In this document: piece by piece, positions 9,155 to 18,415 of the stretch | How the letters are laid out: each line of letters starts with the position of its first letter | How positions within the stretch are numbered: position 1 is the first letter of the stretch | NCBI GenBank assembly: GCA_017634555.1 | Contig: JAGBNF010000005.1 | Coordinates: forward strand, 98,968 to 162,967 | Length of the DNA stretch: 64,000 nt | From: Eubacterium sp. | GTDB lineage: Bacteria > Bacillota > Clostridia > Lachnospirales > Lachnospiraceae | Direction: 5' to 3' | The notes under the pieces: generated by a model | Databases searched by the model: none | What the model was told of the DNA's origin: nothing | The model's input: the letters and a program-made list of their open reading frames with translations, nothing else | Position numbers and translations under genes: made by a program

Positions 9155-9163
9155 ATTATTCAA
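9135..9163 (-). promoter_or_regulatory. Internal promoter for the Wzz / priming-transferase genes
   Basis: On the minus strand TTGAAT (9158-9163), 17 bases, then TATAAT (9135-9140), with TGG just before the -10 box (extended -10). The expected start is near 9128, giving a leader of about 115 nt before the Wzz-like gene. The promoter is enclosed in the 12-bp inverted repeat 9117-9154. Confidence 0.65.
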
Positions 9164-9166
9164 ATA

Positions 9167-10207
9167 TTATGGAAACAAGAGCTTATTCACAACAGGGATC
9201 TTTCGAACCAGATATATCACTATAACACAGACGACCAGTGATACTATAGGCATTCCAAATACCCAGAACGGAGAATACGCACTTATGCCAAAACCTCTTT
9301 TTACAGTATCCATAAAAGGTTTATGGAACAGATATATTCCGAATGTATAACCTGCGACCCATTCAAACAGCTTTGCAATCTTTCCCTTCATTTCAGAATT
9401 TGCATTATATCTGAACCAGGTAAATATTCCGATGGAATATACCAGGGTTAAAGGTTTATTCCAGCCTCTTACCGCATCAATATTGGCTTTTGCATTTATA
9501 GAATACTGATCCGTGATCACAAGCATTGCAATAAACGCCATCACCGACAATATATATACAGCCATCCTGCCCTTTTTCGGCATTTCATATTCGCTTATAA
9601 GATATCCTACCAGCGGGATCAGGAGTCCCTTGCTGGCCGGTACGATTATCACTGATTGATCAAGTCCGAGATTAAACAAACTGTCTATCTCCGGATATAT
9701 ATAACTTATAAGAAAACCACCGACCACCAGATATGTAAAAACAGCCTTCCTCTTACTTTTTTCAACCGCAGAAAAAAGCGGCATTGCAAGATATATCAGA
9801 AACAGCTTCGGGAAGAACCAGTAAATAGCTATATAATCGGTACTCATAAATCCGTTGAAGAATTCAACCGGTCCAAAGTATTTCTCCACATCCAGAGTTT
9901 GAAGAACATATCCATAGTAAAAGAATCCGATAACACTCCATATGATAAAAGGAATAAGCGTCTTCTGTATCCTCTTCACGAAATATTCCTTGAGAGAATA
10001 TCTGTCACTGAAATCCATAAGTGTGGCTCCCGTTATCATAAAGAATATGGGAACAGCAAAATGGAACAGCGTCGTAAGCAGATTTACGCCCCTCCACGCT
10101 CTTCCTATACGGAACACTCTCTGTGCATAGCCGGATGAATGCTGAATGAGTACCGCCATCGCAGCTATAACATTTAAATATGTTATATAATTCTTCTTTT
10201 CCTTCAT
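9167..10207 (-). CDS. Acyltransferase 3 family membrane protein
   Basis: 346 residues with about ten hydrophobic segments. The N-terminus (ITYLNVIAAMAVLIQHSSGY) has the acyltransferase-3 block with the conserved His after the first helix; HFAVPIFFMITGATLM and IYLFHKPFM near the C-terminus are further family blocks. These enzymes O-acetylate (or succinylate) sugars of surface polysaccharides at the membrane. It ends the upstream part of the polysaccharide operon, immediately before the inverted repeat and promoter at 9117-9163. The modified sugar is unknown. Confidence 0.85.
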   Translation of the reverse strand: MKEKKNYITYLNVIAAMAVLIQHSSGYAQRVFRIGRAWRGVNLLTTLFHFAVPIFFMITGATLMDFSDRYSLKEYFVKRIQKTLIPFIIWSVIGFFYYGYVLQTLDVEKYFGPVEFFNGFMSTDYIAIYWFFPKLFLIYLAMPLFSAVEKSKRKAVFTYLVVGGFLISYIYPEIDSLFNLGLDQSVIIVPASKGLLIPLVGYLISEYEMPKKGRMAVYILSVMAFIAMLVITDQYSINAKANIDAVRGWNKPLTLVYSIGIFTWFRYNANSEMKGKIAKLFEWVAGYTFGIYLFHKPFMDTVKRGFGISAYSPFWVFGMPIVSLVVCVIVIYLVRKIPVVNKLLFP

Positions 10208-10226
10208 TGTATTTCCCTGTCAAATC

Positions 10227-12332
10227 CTACTCAACCAATGTCATTGTCATAACCTCGGCAGGATTCTTCACAACTTCCTCATTATAATATACTCTTATAT
10301 CCACCATTGCATTCGCAGCGAATTCCATATCCGTCACGATCACCCTTGCTTCCGGATCTGTAAATTCCGTTATTGTCTTAAGCGGAACTCCGTTGACAAT
10401 AATCTCAAATCTGTCAAAGGCTTCATCCGTAAGCTTATCGGAAAGCTCACATTTGAAGGTATACTTTCCTCTGCCCAAAAACTGCATAGTACTAAGCAGG
10501 CCGTCCTCATATGCCGATTTATCGAAGGATATATTCTGCTCAATGCCCACAACTGAGCTTCTTACGGCATTATACTTCTCTGTGCCGCCCTTTATGGCCA
10601 TTGCAAAATATTTGCTGTTTCTTACCCACTCAAAATTTCCTGCCACATACCATATGGCATCTGATGTTTTCGGAACGATCACCGGACCTTCAAAACTGCT
10701 GTCTATATCATCAATATCAGTAAGTACTACCTTCTTATCCATGTAATAATACTGCAGATAGTCAGCCTTTAAAAGTGTCGACTTGGTATCATCCTTAAAA
10801 TACGGAAATACTATAGTATTTTCCTGCTCACTCGCAAGCACTTCTTCAAATCTCTCTATATAATCGGATTCATGATAGACATACATTGTACCGCTTGCCC
10901 ATGCATCCGCCATGAATGCCCATGAAAACGCAATAAGCGCAACAATAACCGGAACCGAAACTTCCGCCCCCTTCTTCAGCACATCCTTCAGTACCGAAAG
11001 AATAATAATAAGGATTACGCTTATTATCAAGACCTTTCTGAAAACTATATGCTCAAAGCCCGTATAATCAATCTTCTTTATCAGATCTCCCGCGAGGTAA
11101 GAAACGCCCACCAGATTATTCGAATAAAGTATATTAGGATTCCCGTAAAAATCCAGCATTACCTGTATAAGTGCAGTGAAGCCGAAGCCCGCAAGAACAT
11201 ATGCAGCATGTATAAGCATTCTCTTTCTGTTGTTTATGATCTCCATAATACCTGTCATTATCACAACAGAGATAACATATTCCGTATATCTTCCGTAGAG
11301 CAGCTTATCCACTCTGTCCACTGTAAGAAAGTAAAATGTGCTGAGCAGCAGCGCTCCGACAAAGCATAAGAATGCAAAGAAGCACACATTATCATAAGCC
11401 GACGCTTCCTTACCAAACACCTTCTTTATACTTCTTATCATCGGGATAAATGCCCACCAGGCTATAAAATATGTTGCACATCCTATATACCACAGCTTTC
11501 CGATAAGTCCGTACAGGAACTTAAGGAATCCTCCTTCTCCGAAAAGTATTCCCAGCTTTGGTACCTGACCGGAGAAATCATTAAATGCGAGATATATGCT
11601 TCCGTCATAGAGGCCTCCCATGAAAAATCTTTTCACGAAAAGGATCAGGAAAAGCGGCATAACCGCAACAAAAATAAACAGAAAGAATTTTCCGAAGCTC
11701 AGCTTCTTCTTAAGCATAAGTATAAAAAGACATATGGTGATCGCAATAAATACGATTACGGCACGCATATGGACCGCGATCAGATAAACAGATGCTATAC
11801 TGAGCAGCACGATATTAAGTTTTTTCTGATTATTTATTACCTTATAGAACAGAAATAGAACGATATTAAATACCGTAAAGATAAGCGTTTCCGCCAGCGC
11901 TGTCTGTGCATTATAAACATTTGCGGTATAAAGCACACAGGCTGCAGCTATACTCGATGATAAAAGGACATCTGTCTTAGAAGACAGCTTCCTTACCAGA
12001 TAATTGATTATGAAATAGCTTATTACAAGAAAAATATAGTTGCCGAATACGGCAGCCTTATACATCAGCGATGCATTTTTCAATAAAAAAAGCGGCAGAA
12101 GGATCAGACTGTAACCGAATGAATAATACGGATTTACAGCCCCGACAGAGGTCCAGTCATATCCAAGGAGATGAGCGGCATTGGCAAAATATCCGAACTC
12201 ATCACCGATTATGAATACGTTATCCAGCTGATTCAATCTATATAGAATGATCACTCCTATAAGAATGCATACAGCAGCATGGATAACTATAGAACCCTTT
12301 CTTGAATTCGCCGCATTTCTTATTAATTCCAT
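10227..12332 (-). CDS. Large polytopic membrane protein, GT-C-like or Wzy candidate
   Basis: 701 residues. About a dozen hydrophobic helices occupy the first ~490 residues and a soluble mostly beta region of ~200 residues follows. The first extracytoplasmic loop carries VFIIGDEFGYFANAAHLLGY, which resembles the acidic DE motif of GT-C glycosyltransferases (ArnT/PMT type) that use polyprenyl-phosphate sugars. The gene starts inside the end of the MurB-like gene (10-bp overlap). The gene at 13220-15022 has the same architecture, and the C-terminal regions of the two proteins look related. Either could be the Wzy polymerase. I cannot decide between Wzy and GT-C from sequence alone. Confidence 0.6.
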   Translation of the reverse strand: MELIRNAANSRKGSIVIHAAVCILIGVIILYRLNQLDNVFIIGDEFGYFANAAHLLGYDWTSVGAVNPYYSFGYSLILLPLFLLKNASLMYKAAVFGNYIFLVISYFIINYLVRKLSSKTDVLLSSSIAAACVLYTANVYNAQTALAETLIFTVFNIVLFLFYKVINNQKKLNIVLLSIASVYLIAVHMRAVIVFIAITICLFILMLKKKLSFGKFFLFIFVAVMPLFLILFVKRFFMGGLYDGSIYLAFNDFSGQVPKLGILFGEGGFLKFLYGLIGKLWYIGCATYFIAWWAFIPMIRSIKKVFGKEASAYDNVCFFAFLCFVGALLLSTFYFLTVDRVDKLLYGRYTEYVISVVIMTGIMEIINNRKRMLIHAAYVLAGFGFTALIQVMLDFYGNPNILYSNNLVGVSYLAGDLIKKIDYTGFEHIVFRKVLIISVILIIILSVLKDVLKKGAEVSVPVIVALIAFSWAFMADAWASGTMYVYHESDYIERFEEVLASEQENTIVFPYFKDDTKSTLLKADYLQYYYMDKKVVLTDIDDIDSSFEGPVIVPKTSDAIWYVAGNFEWVRNSKYFAMAIKGGTEKYNAVRSSVVGIEQNISFDKSAYEDGLLSTMQFLGRGKYTFKCELSDKLTDEAFDRFEIIVNGVPLKTITEFTDPEARVIVTDMEFAANAMVDIRVYYNEEVVKNPAEVMTMTLVE

Positions 12333-13171
12333 ATTCTAACTTCCGCTTTGCATTTCTTCCCAACCAGGCTGTGCAGCTTTTCAACTTTCCTGATAAGCAT
12401 TACCGCAGTCTTAAAATCCCCTCCGGAATTCAGCAGCCAGTTTTTAGTCTTTTTAGAAAAGTGAACACCCTTTTTCTTTCCCATTCCGAGAAGCTTCACA
12501 AGCTCGATCACAGGACGAAATGAATTTGAGAAAACCGTTCCCATATTCGGGGAGGACATATCCTGAACCTTCTTGCAAAGCTCTATCCTTCCCTTCTTTC
12601 TCTGATCTGAAACCTCCGGCTTCATAGGTCTGAATTTAAATCTTACTCCGGTGATAACGGCCTTCATTTCCTGAAATACCGTATGTCTGTAGGAGAGTCC
12701 CATATCTTCCTTCTTCATGGTATGAAGTCCCGTCTCATCCACATAATCAACCGAGATAATATAATCACTGATTGCCAGCTTATATTTCGGTCCTCTTCCG
12801 GCATTCATATAAACCGCTCCGCCCACAAGTCCCGGTACGGAAAAGAGATATTCTATTCCTCCGTAGCCTTCCGCATTCACCTTGTTTATCAATATCTGCA
12901 GATGCTCGGATGCACCGGCATAGAACTCACCATCTCCGAGACTCTGTATCTCAGAATTGATCTTCTTTGTACAGAGAACCCTCTCATATCTTGCTTCGTC
13001 GTTAATAAGGAGATTCGAGCCTCCTCCGATAACATAATTCAGAATGTCCGGATATTCCCGGATCAGAGCCTCAAGCTCCTCAGCTGATTCGGGGAAGTAC
13101 ATTTTCTCTGCCGTACCGCCCATTCTGAAGGTTGTATATTTTGATAAATCTTCGTTTTCCAGTATCTGCAT
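12323..13171 (-). CDS. MurB-like UDP-N-acetylenolpyruvoylglucosamine reductase homologue
   Basis: 282 residues. TTFRMGGTAEKMYFP, YVIGGGSNLLIND and FSVPGLVGGAVYMNAG are the FAD-binding blocks of MurB, and Y161-R162 (LSYRHTVF) and E277 (AEVRIWN) occupy the substrate/catalytic positions. The usual catalytic Ser/Cys of the GSVFKNP-like block is Thr here (GTVFSN, T212), and the Pro after Asn is Ser. MurB normally makes UDP-MurNAc for peptidoglycan, and a copy inside a polysaccharide operon is unusual. It may be a paralogue with a changed substrate or reduced activity. The RBS AGAGG before ATG 13171 supports the start. Confidence 0.75.
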   Translation of the reverse strand: MQILENEDLSKYTTFRMGGTAEKMYFPESAEELEALIREYPDILNYVIGGGSNLLINDEARYERVLCTKKINSEIQSLGDGEFYAGASEHLQILINKVNAEGYGGIEYLFSVPGLVGGAVYMNAGRGPKYKLAISDYIISVDYVDETGLHTMKKEDMGLSYRHTVFQEMKAVITGVRFKFRPMKPEVSDQRKKGRIELCKKVQDMSSPNMGTVFSNSFRPVIELVKLLGMGKKKGVHFSKKTKNWLLNSGGDFKTAVMLIRKVEKLHSLVGKKCKAEVRIWN

Positions 13172-13219
13172 AATTACCTCTCAACAAAGCTGAAGGTCTA
13201 CTATCTACTCTAATTCCCG

Positions 13220-15022
13220 TCACTGCGACTGCGGCAGTCTGTCGGGATAAACATATATCCTGTAGTTACCGATATATTCCATCTGAAATCCCGCATCCAG
13301 ATAATCATCCAGGAACGGATAGTCGGTATTTGTTATGATCACCTTATCATCTTCTATCTCATCCGGCATCGCATTTAACAATGTATAGTCTGCCAGATAG
13401 TACTGCAGTCTCATATCATCCTTAGTCATGTCCGGTTTATATATGAACTTGTGATCATCCACAACTTCCATATCTACCTCATTCATGAACTGATATATAG
13501 GATACATTTTATTATATAATCTTTCCGAACCACTCTCATATATCGAGATTGTGGAAACCACATACTGAAATACCATTACCGCCATGATAAGCGATGTCAG
13601 GATAACCTTTTTATTGATATATATGAGTGTGATTACTACAGCATAAAGCACCGCCATTACACATATCGATACTATGAAAAGCTTTGCTGTAAGTCTCTTC
13701 TCTCCCAGGAGGAAAGAGAATGGGAAGAAAAGTGTATATGCCGGATTTGACTTGACCAGCATATCCGAATACTGTCCTGAAACAAAGATGCACTCAAGAA
13801 TACTGACGATAACAAATGCGATTCCCGAGGAAAGTATACTCTTCTTAAGGTAATGGAGCTTCTTAAGTATAAATACCGAAAGAAGCATGAGCATAGGTCC
13901 GCAGTAGCTGCAGAAATATCTCAGATAGAACTTGGATCTTTTACCGAGTATCTCCGACCATACCATATCCGGACTTATTGTTGTAGCATCAGGCATCCAT
14001 GATACAGCCTGTATTCCGATGGTCACTATGATACAGAGTATGGAGTATACAAGTATTATAAATATCGCATCATCAACTGTGTTATTATGTCTTCTTCTCT
14101 TAATGTATCTGACAATAAAGGTCACTCCCGAAAAAAGAACCAGGAAGAAGGCTCCGCAGGTTGAAAATGCCATAAAGTAAAGCTGCGATATTACCGTGAT
14201 TATTGGGAATATCCAGTTTATAGGCTTTGAAAGATACGGTATCTTCTTAAACACCGTAGCAATGGTATTTTCAGAAGTATTAGCAAGAACCTGTCCCGAG
14301 TTCCAGATATAATGACGGATTATCTTTATCACCTTTCTGAGTCCCACAAATCCGGGAACAGCTAAAATTCCGATCGGTATGTAAATATAGTTTTTCTTCT
14401 TTACTATTGAAATTATCAGAATTGAACCAACGACGCCCATCCACAGCACAAGTGCTCTGTCGTGTATCGTCAGCGCATAACATAAGAACAGTATCAAAGA
14501 GAAGGTATACTTCTTGCTCTTCGGACGCTGTGTGAGTCTGATAAGCGAATACACCGTCAGCCAGTTGATGAGAATGATCGCATGCTCATTCATAAAGTAG
14601 ATATACTTTATCGGAACAAAAACACATGTGATCGATGTGATGATTAGAATCGTATTCTCTTTTCTGTTCTTCGGCTTAACCATATAATCAAGCATTCTGA
14701 AGCATATAAGTCCACAGAATGCATATATTATTCCTACCATTATCTGAAGACAATGATAGATGATCACCGGATCCGACGTAAAAAGATAAAATATGGACGC
14801 AAACACAGCAAAACCAAAGCCGTAATACTTATTCAGCGTTACGGCACTGACCCAGCTCTTCTCGCTCGACGCGATACTTACCCATCCGATAGTAACCGAT
14901 TCATCCATTCCCGCAACCTGTGTAAGCGCATAGAAACGGCTTGATACAAGGAAATGTATGAGCATTATCGTGAAGAATATGATCGCATATATTATCTTGT
15001 TAGTAGGCTTCCTGGTTTTCAT
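13220..15022 (-). CDS. Large polytopic membrane protein, GT-C-like or Wzy candidate
   Basis: 600 residues with roughly eleven to thirteen transmembrane helices and a soluble C-terminal region of ~90 residues (from about MNEVDMEVVDDHKF). The first loop (VAGMDESVTIGWVS) again has an acidic pair where GT-C enzymes keep catalytic acids. Overall layout matches the protein at 10227-12332. The frame extends one codon upstream to a TTG; ATG at 15022 with AGGA eight bases before it is preferred. It lies between flippase and MurB-like genes, so a role as polymerase or lipid-linked-sugar transferase is plausible but unproven. Confidence 0.6.
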   Translation of the reverse strand: MKTRKPTNKIIYAIIFFTIMLIHFLVSSRFYALTQVAGMDESVTIGWVSIASSEKSWVSAVTLNKYYGFGFAVFASIFYLFTSDPVIIYHCLQIMVGIIYAFCGLICFRMLDYMVKPKNRKENTILIITSITCVFVPIKYIYFMNEHAIILINWLTVYSLIRLTQRPKSKKYTFSLILFLCYALTIHDRALVLWMGVVGSILIISIVKKKNYIYIPIGILAVPGFVGLRKVIKIIRHYIWNSGQVLANTSENTIATVFKKIPYLSKPINWIFPIITVISQLYFMAFSTCGAFFLVLFSGVTFIVRYIKRRRHNNTVDDAIFIILVYSILCIIVTIGIQAVSWMPDATTISPDMVWSEILGKRSKFYLRYFCSYCGPMLMLLSVFILKKLHYLKKSILSSGIAFVIVSILECIFVSGQYSDMLVKSNPAYTLFFPFSFLLGEKRLTAKLFIVSICVMAVLYAVVITLIYINKKVILTSLIMAVMVFQYVVSTISIYESGSERLYNKMYPIYQFMNEVDMEVVDDHKFIYKPDMTKDDMRLQYYLADYTLLNAMPDEIEDDKVIITNTDYPFLDDYLDAGFQMEYIGNYRIYVYPDRLPQSQ

Positions 15023-15032
15023 CAAAATCTTC

Positions 15033-16289
15033 CTAACGGGCTTTCTTAAACAATACGGAAAAATCCTTAGGTGTCGGGATAAACATCTTGTAGAGCGGTT
15101 TTCCTATCTTTCTCGAATATGTGAAAAGGAATATGACTCCACAACAGAAATACGAAAGCACAGATGCAACAGCCGCTCCGTTGATATCCCAGATTGGAAT
15201 AAGAACTATGTTAGCGACTACATTTATCACTGAGCTAAGTAATAAAACGCCAAAAGAAATCCACCTTCGTCCCTCTGCTATATATAACTGGTATATAAGC
15301 TTGAACCAGGACATTGCCGGAATTCCGAGGAAAAGAAGTATCGTTACAAAGTATGCATCTACGAATTTCTTTCCGTACACAAGACCTATAAAAGGCTTTC
15401 CGAGTGCAACAAGACCAAGTATGACAATTGTAATGCATACGTTTGATACTCTGAGTGCAGATGCGACCTCTGCATCATTTTTCTTATTGGCTATTCTGGA
15501 GAAAAGAACCTCCTTGAAGACATCCGGTATAACCCATCCTATCTCCGCAACCGACACACCTGTCGAGTAGAGACTGAGCAGCCTGTCATCAACGTTCTGT
15601 GCTGCTTCAAGCATGATTACATCCACCTTATAATTAATGGTTATAAGCAGGAATGTAAGCATAGGAAGGAATCCGAATCTTATCTTCTTCGCGAGATCCA
15701 CTGCCTTAAATCTGAATAAATGAGGCACTTCTCCTATAAAAACTGTATAAAATATCACATAAAAAACTTTAACCGCCGCAAAGCATATAAGCGCTGCATA
15801 CAGGTTATCCGAGAAATAAACGAGGCATACTATACTGAGCAGAAGATTTACTACCGCTCCCGCAAAATAAACCTTGTTTCTCGTACGAAGCTTATCTATA
15901 AGAATAAGCATATTCAGCTGTTGGCTTAAGATATCAAGTATCGCGAGTACCGCAATGATAAAAAGCTTATACTTTTTAAGCGGCAGAAATACCAATGACA
16001 GCAGAACATAGATCACGAACTGGGAATAGAAAATATTTACGTACTCTCCGTTCCATTTCTTATCAGACTCCTTTCTCATGAAGAAAGGCATGGAATGATA
16101 AACTCCAAGTCCCAGAAGGATCGAAATGAGAGTTGCCCAGTTCAGATACCATGTATAATAACCCTTCAGTGCCAGTCCGAGAGCTCTCGTATAGAGTGCA
16201 CTTGCTCCAAAGGACGCAAGACAGTAAAACATCTTATTGGACATAGTACCGATATATGGTGTTTTTAAATATGCAAGTAGTTTTTTCAT
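15033..16289 (-). CDS. Wzx-type polysaccharide flippase
   Basis: 418 residues with about twelve hydrophobic helices in the MATE/PST arrangement. The N-terminal half (NKMFYCLASFGASALYTRAL) and the helix pairs near LGLGVYHSMPFFMRKE and NGAAVASVLSYFCCGVIFL fit the polysaccharide_synt family. It would flip lipid-linked repeat units across the membrane, consistent with the priming transferase and Wzz-like genes in the same cluster. It is the only flippase seen here; the ABC exporter at 51275-53392 serves a different pathway. Confidence 0.85.
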   Translation of the reverse strand: MKKLLAYLKTPYIGTMSNKMFYCLASFGASALYTRALGLALKGYYTWYLNWATLISILLGLGVYHSMPFFMRKESDKKWNGEYVNIFYSQFVIYVLLSLVFLPLKKYKLFIIAVLAILDILSQQLNMLILIDKLRTRNKVYFAGAVVNLLLSIVCLVYFSDNLYAALICFAAVKVFYVIFYTVFIGEVPHLFRFKAVDLAKKIRFGFLPMLTFLLITINYKVDVIMLEAAQNVDDRLLSLYSTGVSVAEIGWVIPDVFKEVLFSRIANKKNDAEVASALRVSNVCITIVILGLVALGKPFIGLVYGKKFVDAYFVTILLFLGIPAMSWFKLIYQLYIAEGRRWISFGVLLLSSVINVVANIVLIPIWDINGAAVASVLSYFCCGVIFLFTYSRKIGKPLYKMFIPTPKDFSVLFKKAR

Positions 16290-16292
16290 AAT

Positions 16293-17354
16293 CTATATTA
16301 TTCGGTGCTCATCACGGAGAATGTCATTAATATACTCTTCCGAAGCTTCTCTATATGGTGCGATCTTCTTCTCGATTGCATCAAAATCCGGAGCTGTGTT
16401 GAATAATTCTTCCACATTTGCTTCGGTCAGGATTCTGTCCTGAAGACCGAACATTTTCGCAAGGGCATCAACCTTATTACTGCTGACAGGAAGTATTGCA
16501 AAAGGCTTCCTGTAGATCAGCGAAAAGATGATACCGTGAAATGTATCGGTTACAACGAACTCACTGTCTCTGTAAAGCGCAAGCATCTGCTTAGGATTAA
16601 CCGGAAGATTTCTGTCTGCCCATCCGAGAGGTTCAAGTATGGAAATGAATTTGAAGCCTCCGTCACGTCCGCACTTTGACAGCTTATTGATTATATTCTT
16701 CTGCTGCTTCTCTTCCTTACCGTAGGAATAGATCAGCACATTTTTTCCTTCAAATTTCTCCTTCGAAGCCACCTTATCATAGTAACTCTTCTTCTGAAGG
16801 AGTGTCGGATCCACAACCACCAGGCTGTCCTGACCCGTAACTGTATCGATTACCCACTTCGAGATCTCATCTCTGACAGAGATTCTCTTCATGGACTTGA
16901 TTCCTTCAACGCAATCAGGATACGGTGAAAACTCACCCTCATCGGAATTGTTTACCGAAGGAGCGTAGGAATACTTATGTACTCTCTCAGGCATCTTAAG
17001 TCCGAAGAAAACCGGGAACTTATGGATACGCTTTCTCTTAATGTTCCAGATTTCATCACTTCCGTAGAAGGCCATGTCAAGCTTGGACAGCTTGGACATT
17101 TCAATCTCCTTCAGAACCTTGCCGTACCTGTTAAGTTCTCTGTACTGCTGAATATAGAAAGGAATATTCCCCGGCTTCATATGCATGCAAGCCTCGATAG
17201 ACCTTTTACCAAGAGCGAGGAACGGCTTTCTGGCACGATGCTTCACGAAAAAAACATCATGACCTCTGTCGGCCAGATATCTTCGCAGCGCATTTGCCTG
17301 AAGAAATGCACCGTAATTGGTCCCTCTGTAAATTGTCACTATTCCTATCTTCAA
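16293..17354 (-). CDS. Polysaccharide pyruvyl transferase family protein
   Basis: About 353 residues. KIGIVTIYRGTNYGAFLQAN is the N-terminal block of the CsaB/WcaK family, and SEFVVTDTFHGIIFSLIYRKPF is the C-terminal His-containing block. These enzymes add ketal pyruvate from PEP to sugars; pyruvylated wall polymer is the known ligand of SLH domains in some Firmicutes. I prefer TTG at 17354, which gives the family-typical start MKIGIVTIYR with AGGTGAGG upstream; the alternative is GTG at 17363. It is nine bp from the preceding GT2 gene. Confidence 0.85.
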   Translation of the reverse strand: MKIGIVTIYRGTNYGAFLQANALRRYLADRGHDVFFVKHRARKPFLALGKRSIEACMHMKPGNIPFYIQQYRELNRYGKVLKEIEMSKLSKLDMAFYGSDEIWNIKRKRIHKFPVFFGLKMPERVHKYSYAPSVNNSDEGEFSPYPDCVEGIKSMKRISVRDEISKWVIDTVTGQDSLVVVDPTLLQKKSYYDKVASKEKFEGKNVLIYSYGKEEKQQKNIINKLSKCGRDGGFKFISILEPLGWADRNLPVNPKQMLALYRDSEFVVTDTFHGIIFSLIYRKPFAILPVSSNKVDALAKMFGLQDRILTEANVEELFNTAPDFDAIEKKIAPYREASEEYINDILRDEHRII

Positions 17355-17363
17355 CAGCCTCAC

Positions 17364-18401
17364 CTACTTAATCAACGTATATAACTTATTAAGACATTCG
17401 CAAAGAAAGAACATCCTGTACTTTACAGCAAAAGCAAGTATCTTCTCCTTATAACCTCTGTAAGCAAAAACAGAAGCCTTATCAACGGATGTCTTATACG
17501 GTTCCGATGCTCTGAGCTCCATAAATGCCTTGCGGCGCTTCATATAAGAAGCCGGATTCAGAGGATTGCATAATCCCAGTACCGTACAGGTTCTCATATG
17601 AGTTGCTATTCTCTCGTAATAAGCCTTAACAACTCTCTCATCATCTCTATGTCTTTCTATAAATTCACCGAACCAATCGTTTATGATCTTATACTTATCG
17701 ATGATCGTCTCCTGATATCTGTGTGTAACCGAAGAATCAACTATTCTGTATACATATCCCGGTGAAGGAATATATAAGCCTCTCTCGGCCTTCTCGAATA
17801 CATCTATGTTGAAGGTTACATCCTGCAGCTTCGGAAGCCTTTCATCCAGTCTGAGGTTATTCTTTACCAGGAACTCTCTCGAATACAGCTTGTTCCAGAG
17901 ACTTACCGGATCCAGCACATTTAAGTTGAACTTATACTTTCCGATACGGTTAAGTGCCGAAAGGACCATCTCTTTATACTCAGCCTTGCTGATCCTGAAC
18001 TTACGACTGTAATGCGGTGCGTCAGATATGCTTCCCGACTTATAGATTGAATGCGCAAAAAAAAGGACATCAGCATTACTATCTAAGTATCTGTCAAGCG
18101 ACGTTGCCACATTTCTCAGTACAAAATCATCTCCGTCTATGAAATGTATCCATCGCCCTTCTGCCATGTCCAGTCCGGCATTTCTTGCGGAATTAGCTCC
18201 CTTGTTTTCCTGATCGATGACCTTGATACGGTCATCCTTTTCCTCATAACGTCTGCATATCTCCAGGCTGTTATCTGTAGAGCCGTCATTTACCAGTATG
18301 ATCTCAACGTCCTTTTCATCCTGATCTATGAGGCTCTGTATGCACTGATCCAGATATTCAGCCACATTGTATATTGCAACTACATAAGAAATCTTTGGCA
18401 T
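17364..18401 (-). CDS. GT2 glycosyltransferase
   Basis: 345 residues. ISYVVAIYNVAEYLDQCIQS, ILVNDGSTDNS, ENKGANSARNAGLD and IHFIDGDDFVLRN are complete GT2 N-terminal motifs (WcaA/EpsH-like). The ~200-residue C-terminal part is helical and has no membrane segment. AAGGGG five bases before ATG 18401 supports the start. It is part of the polysaccharide operon, 14 bp after the preceding GT2. Sugar specificity unknown. Confidence 0.9.
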   Translation of the reverse strand: MPKISYVVAIYNVAEYLDQCIQSLIDQDEKDVEIILVNDGSTDNSLEICRRYEEKDDRIKVIDQENKGANSARNAGLDMAEGRWIHFIDGDDFVLRNVATSLDRYLDSNADVLFFAHSIYKSGSISDAPHYSRKFRISKAEYKEMVLSALNRIGKYKFNLNVLDPVSLWNKLYSREFLVKNNLRLDERLPKLQDVTFNIDVFEKAERGLYIPSPGYVYRIVDSSVTHRYQETIIDKYKIINDWFGEFIERHRDDERVVKAYYERIATHMRTCTVLGLCNPLNPASYMKRRKAFMELRASEPYKTSVDKASVFAYRGYKEKILAFAVKYRMFFLCECLNKLYTLIK

Positions 18402-18415
18402 AAAAACCCCTTTTG

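Noticed and set aside
16293-17354. SLH-domain anchoring linked to the pyruvyl transferase
   Set aside because: No SLH domain occurs in any secreted protein here; the anchors seen are the paired repeats and the aromatic wall-binding repeats.
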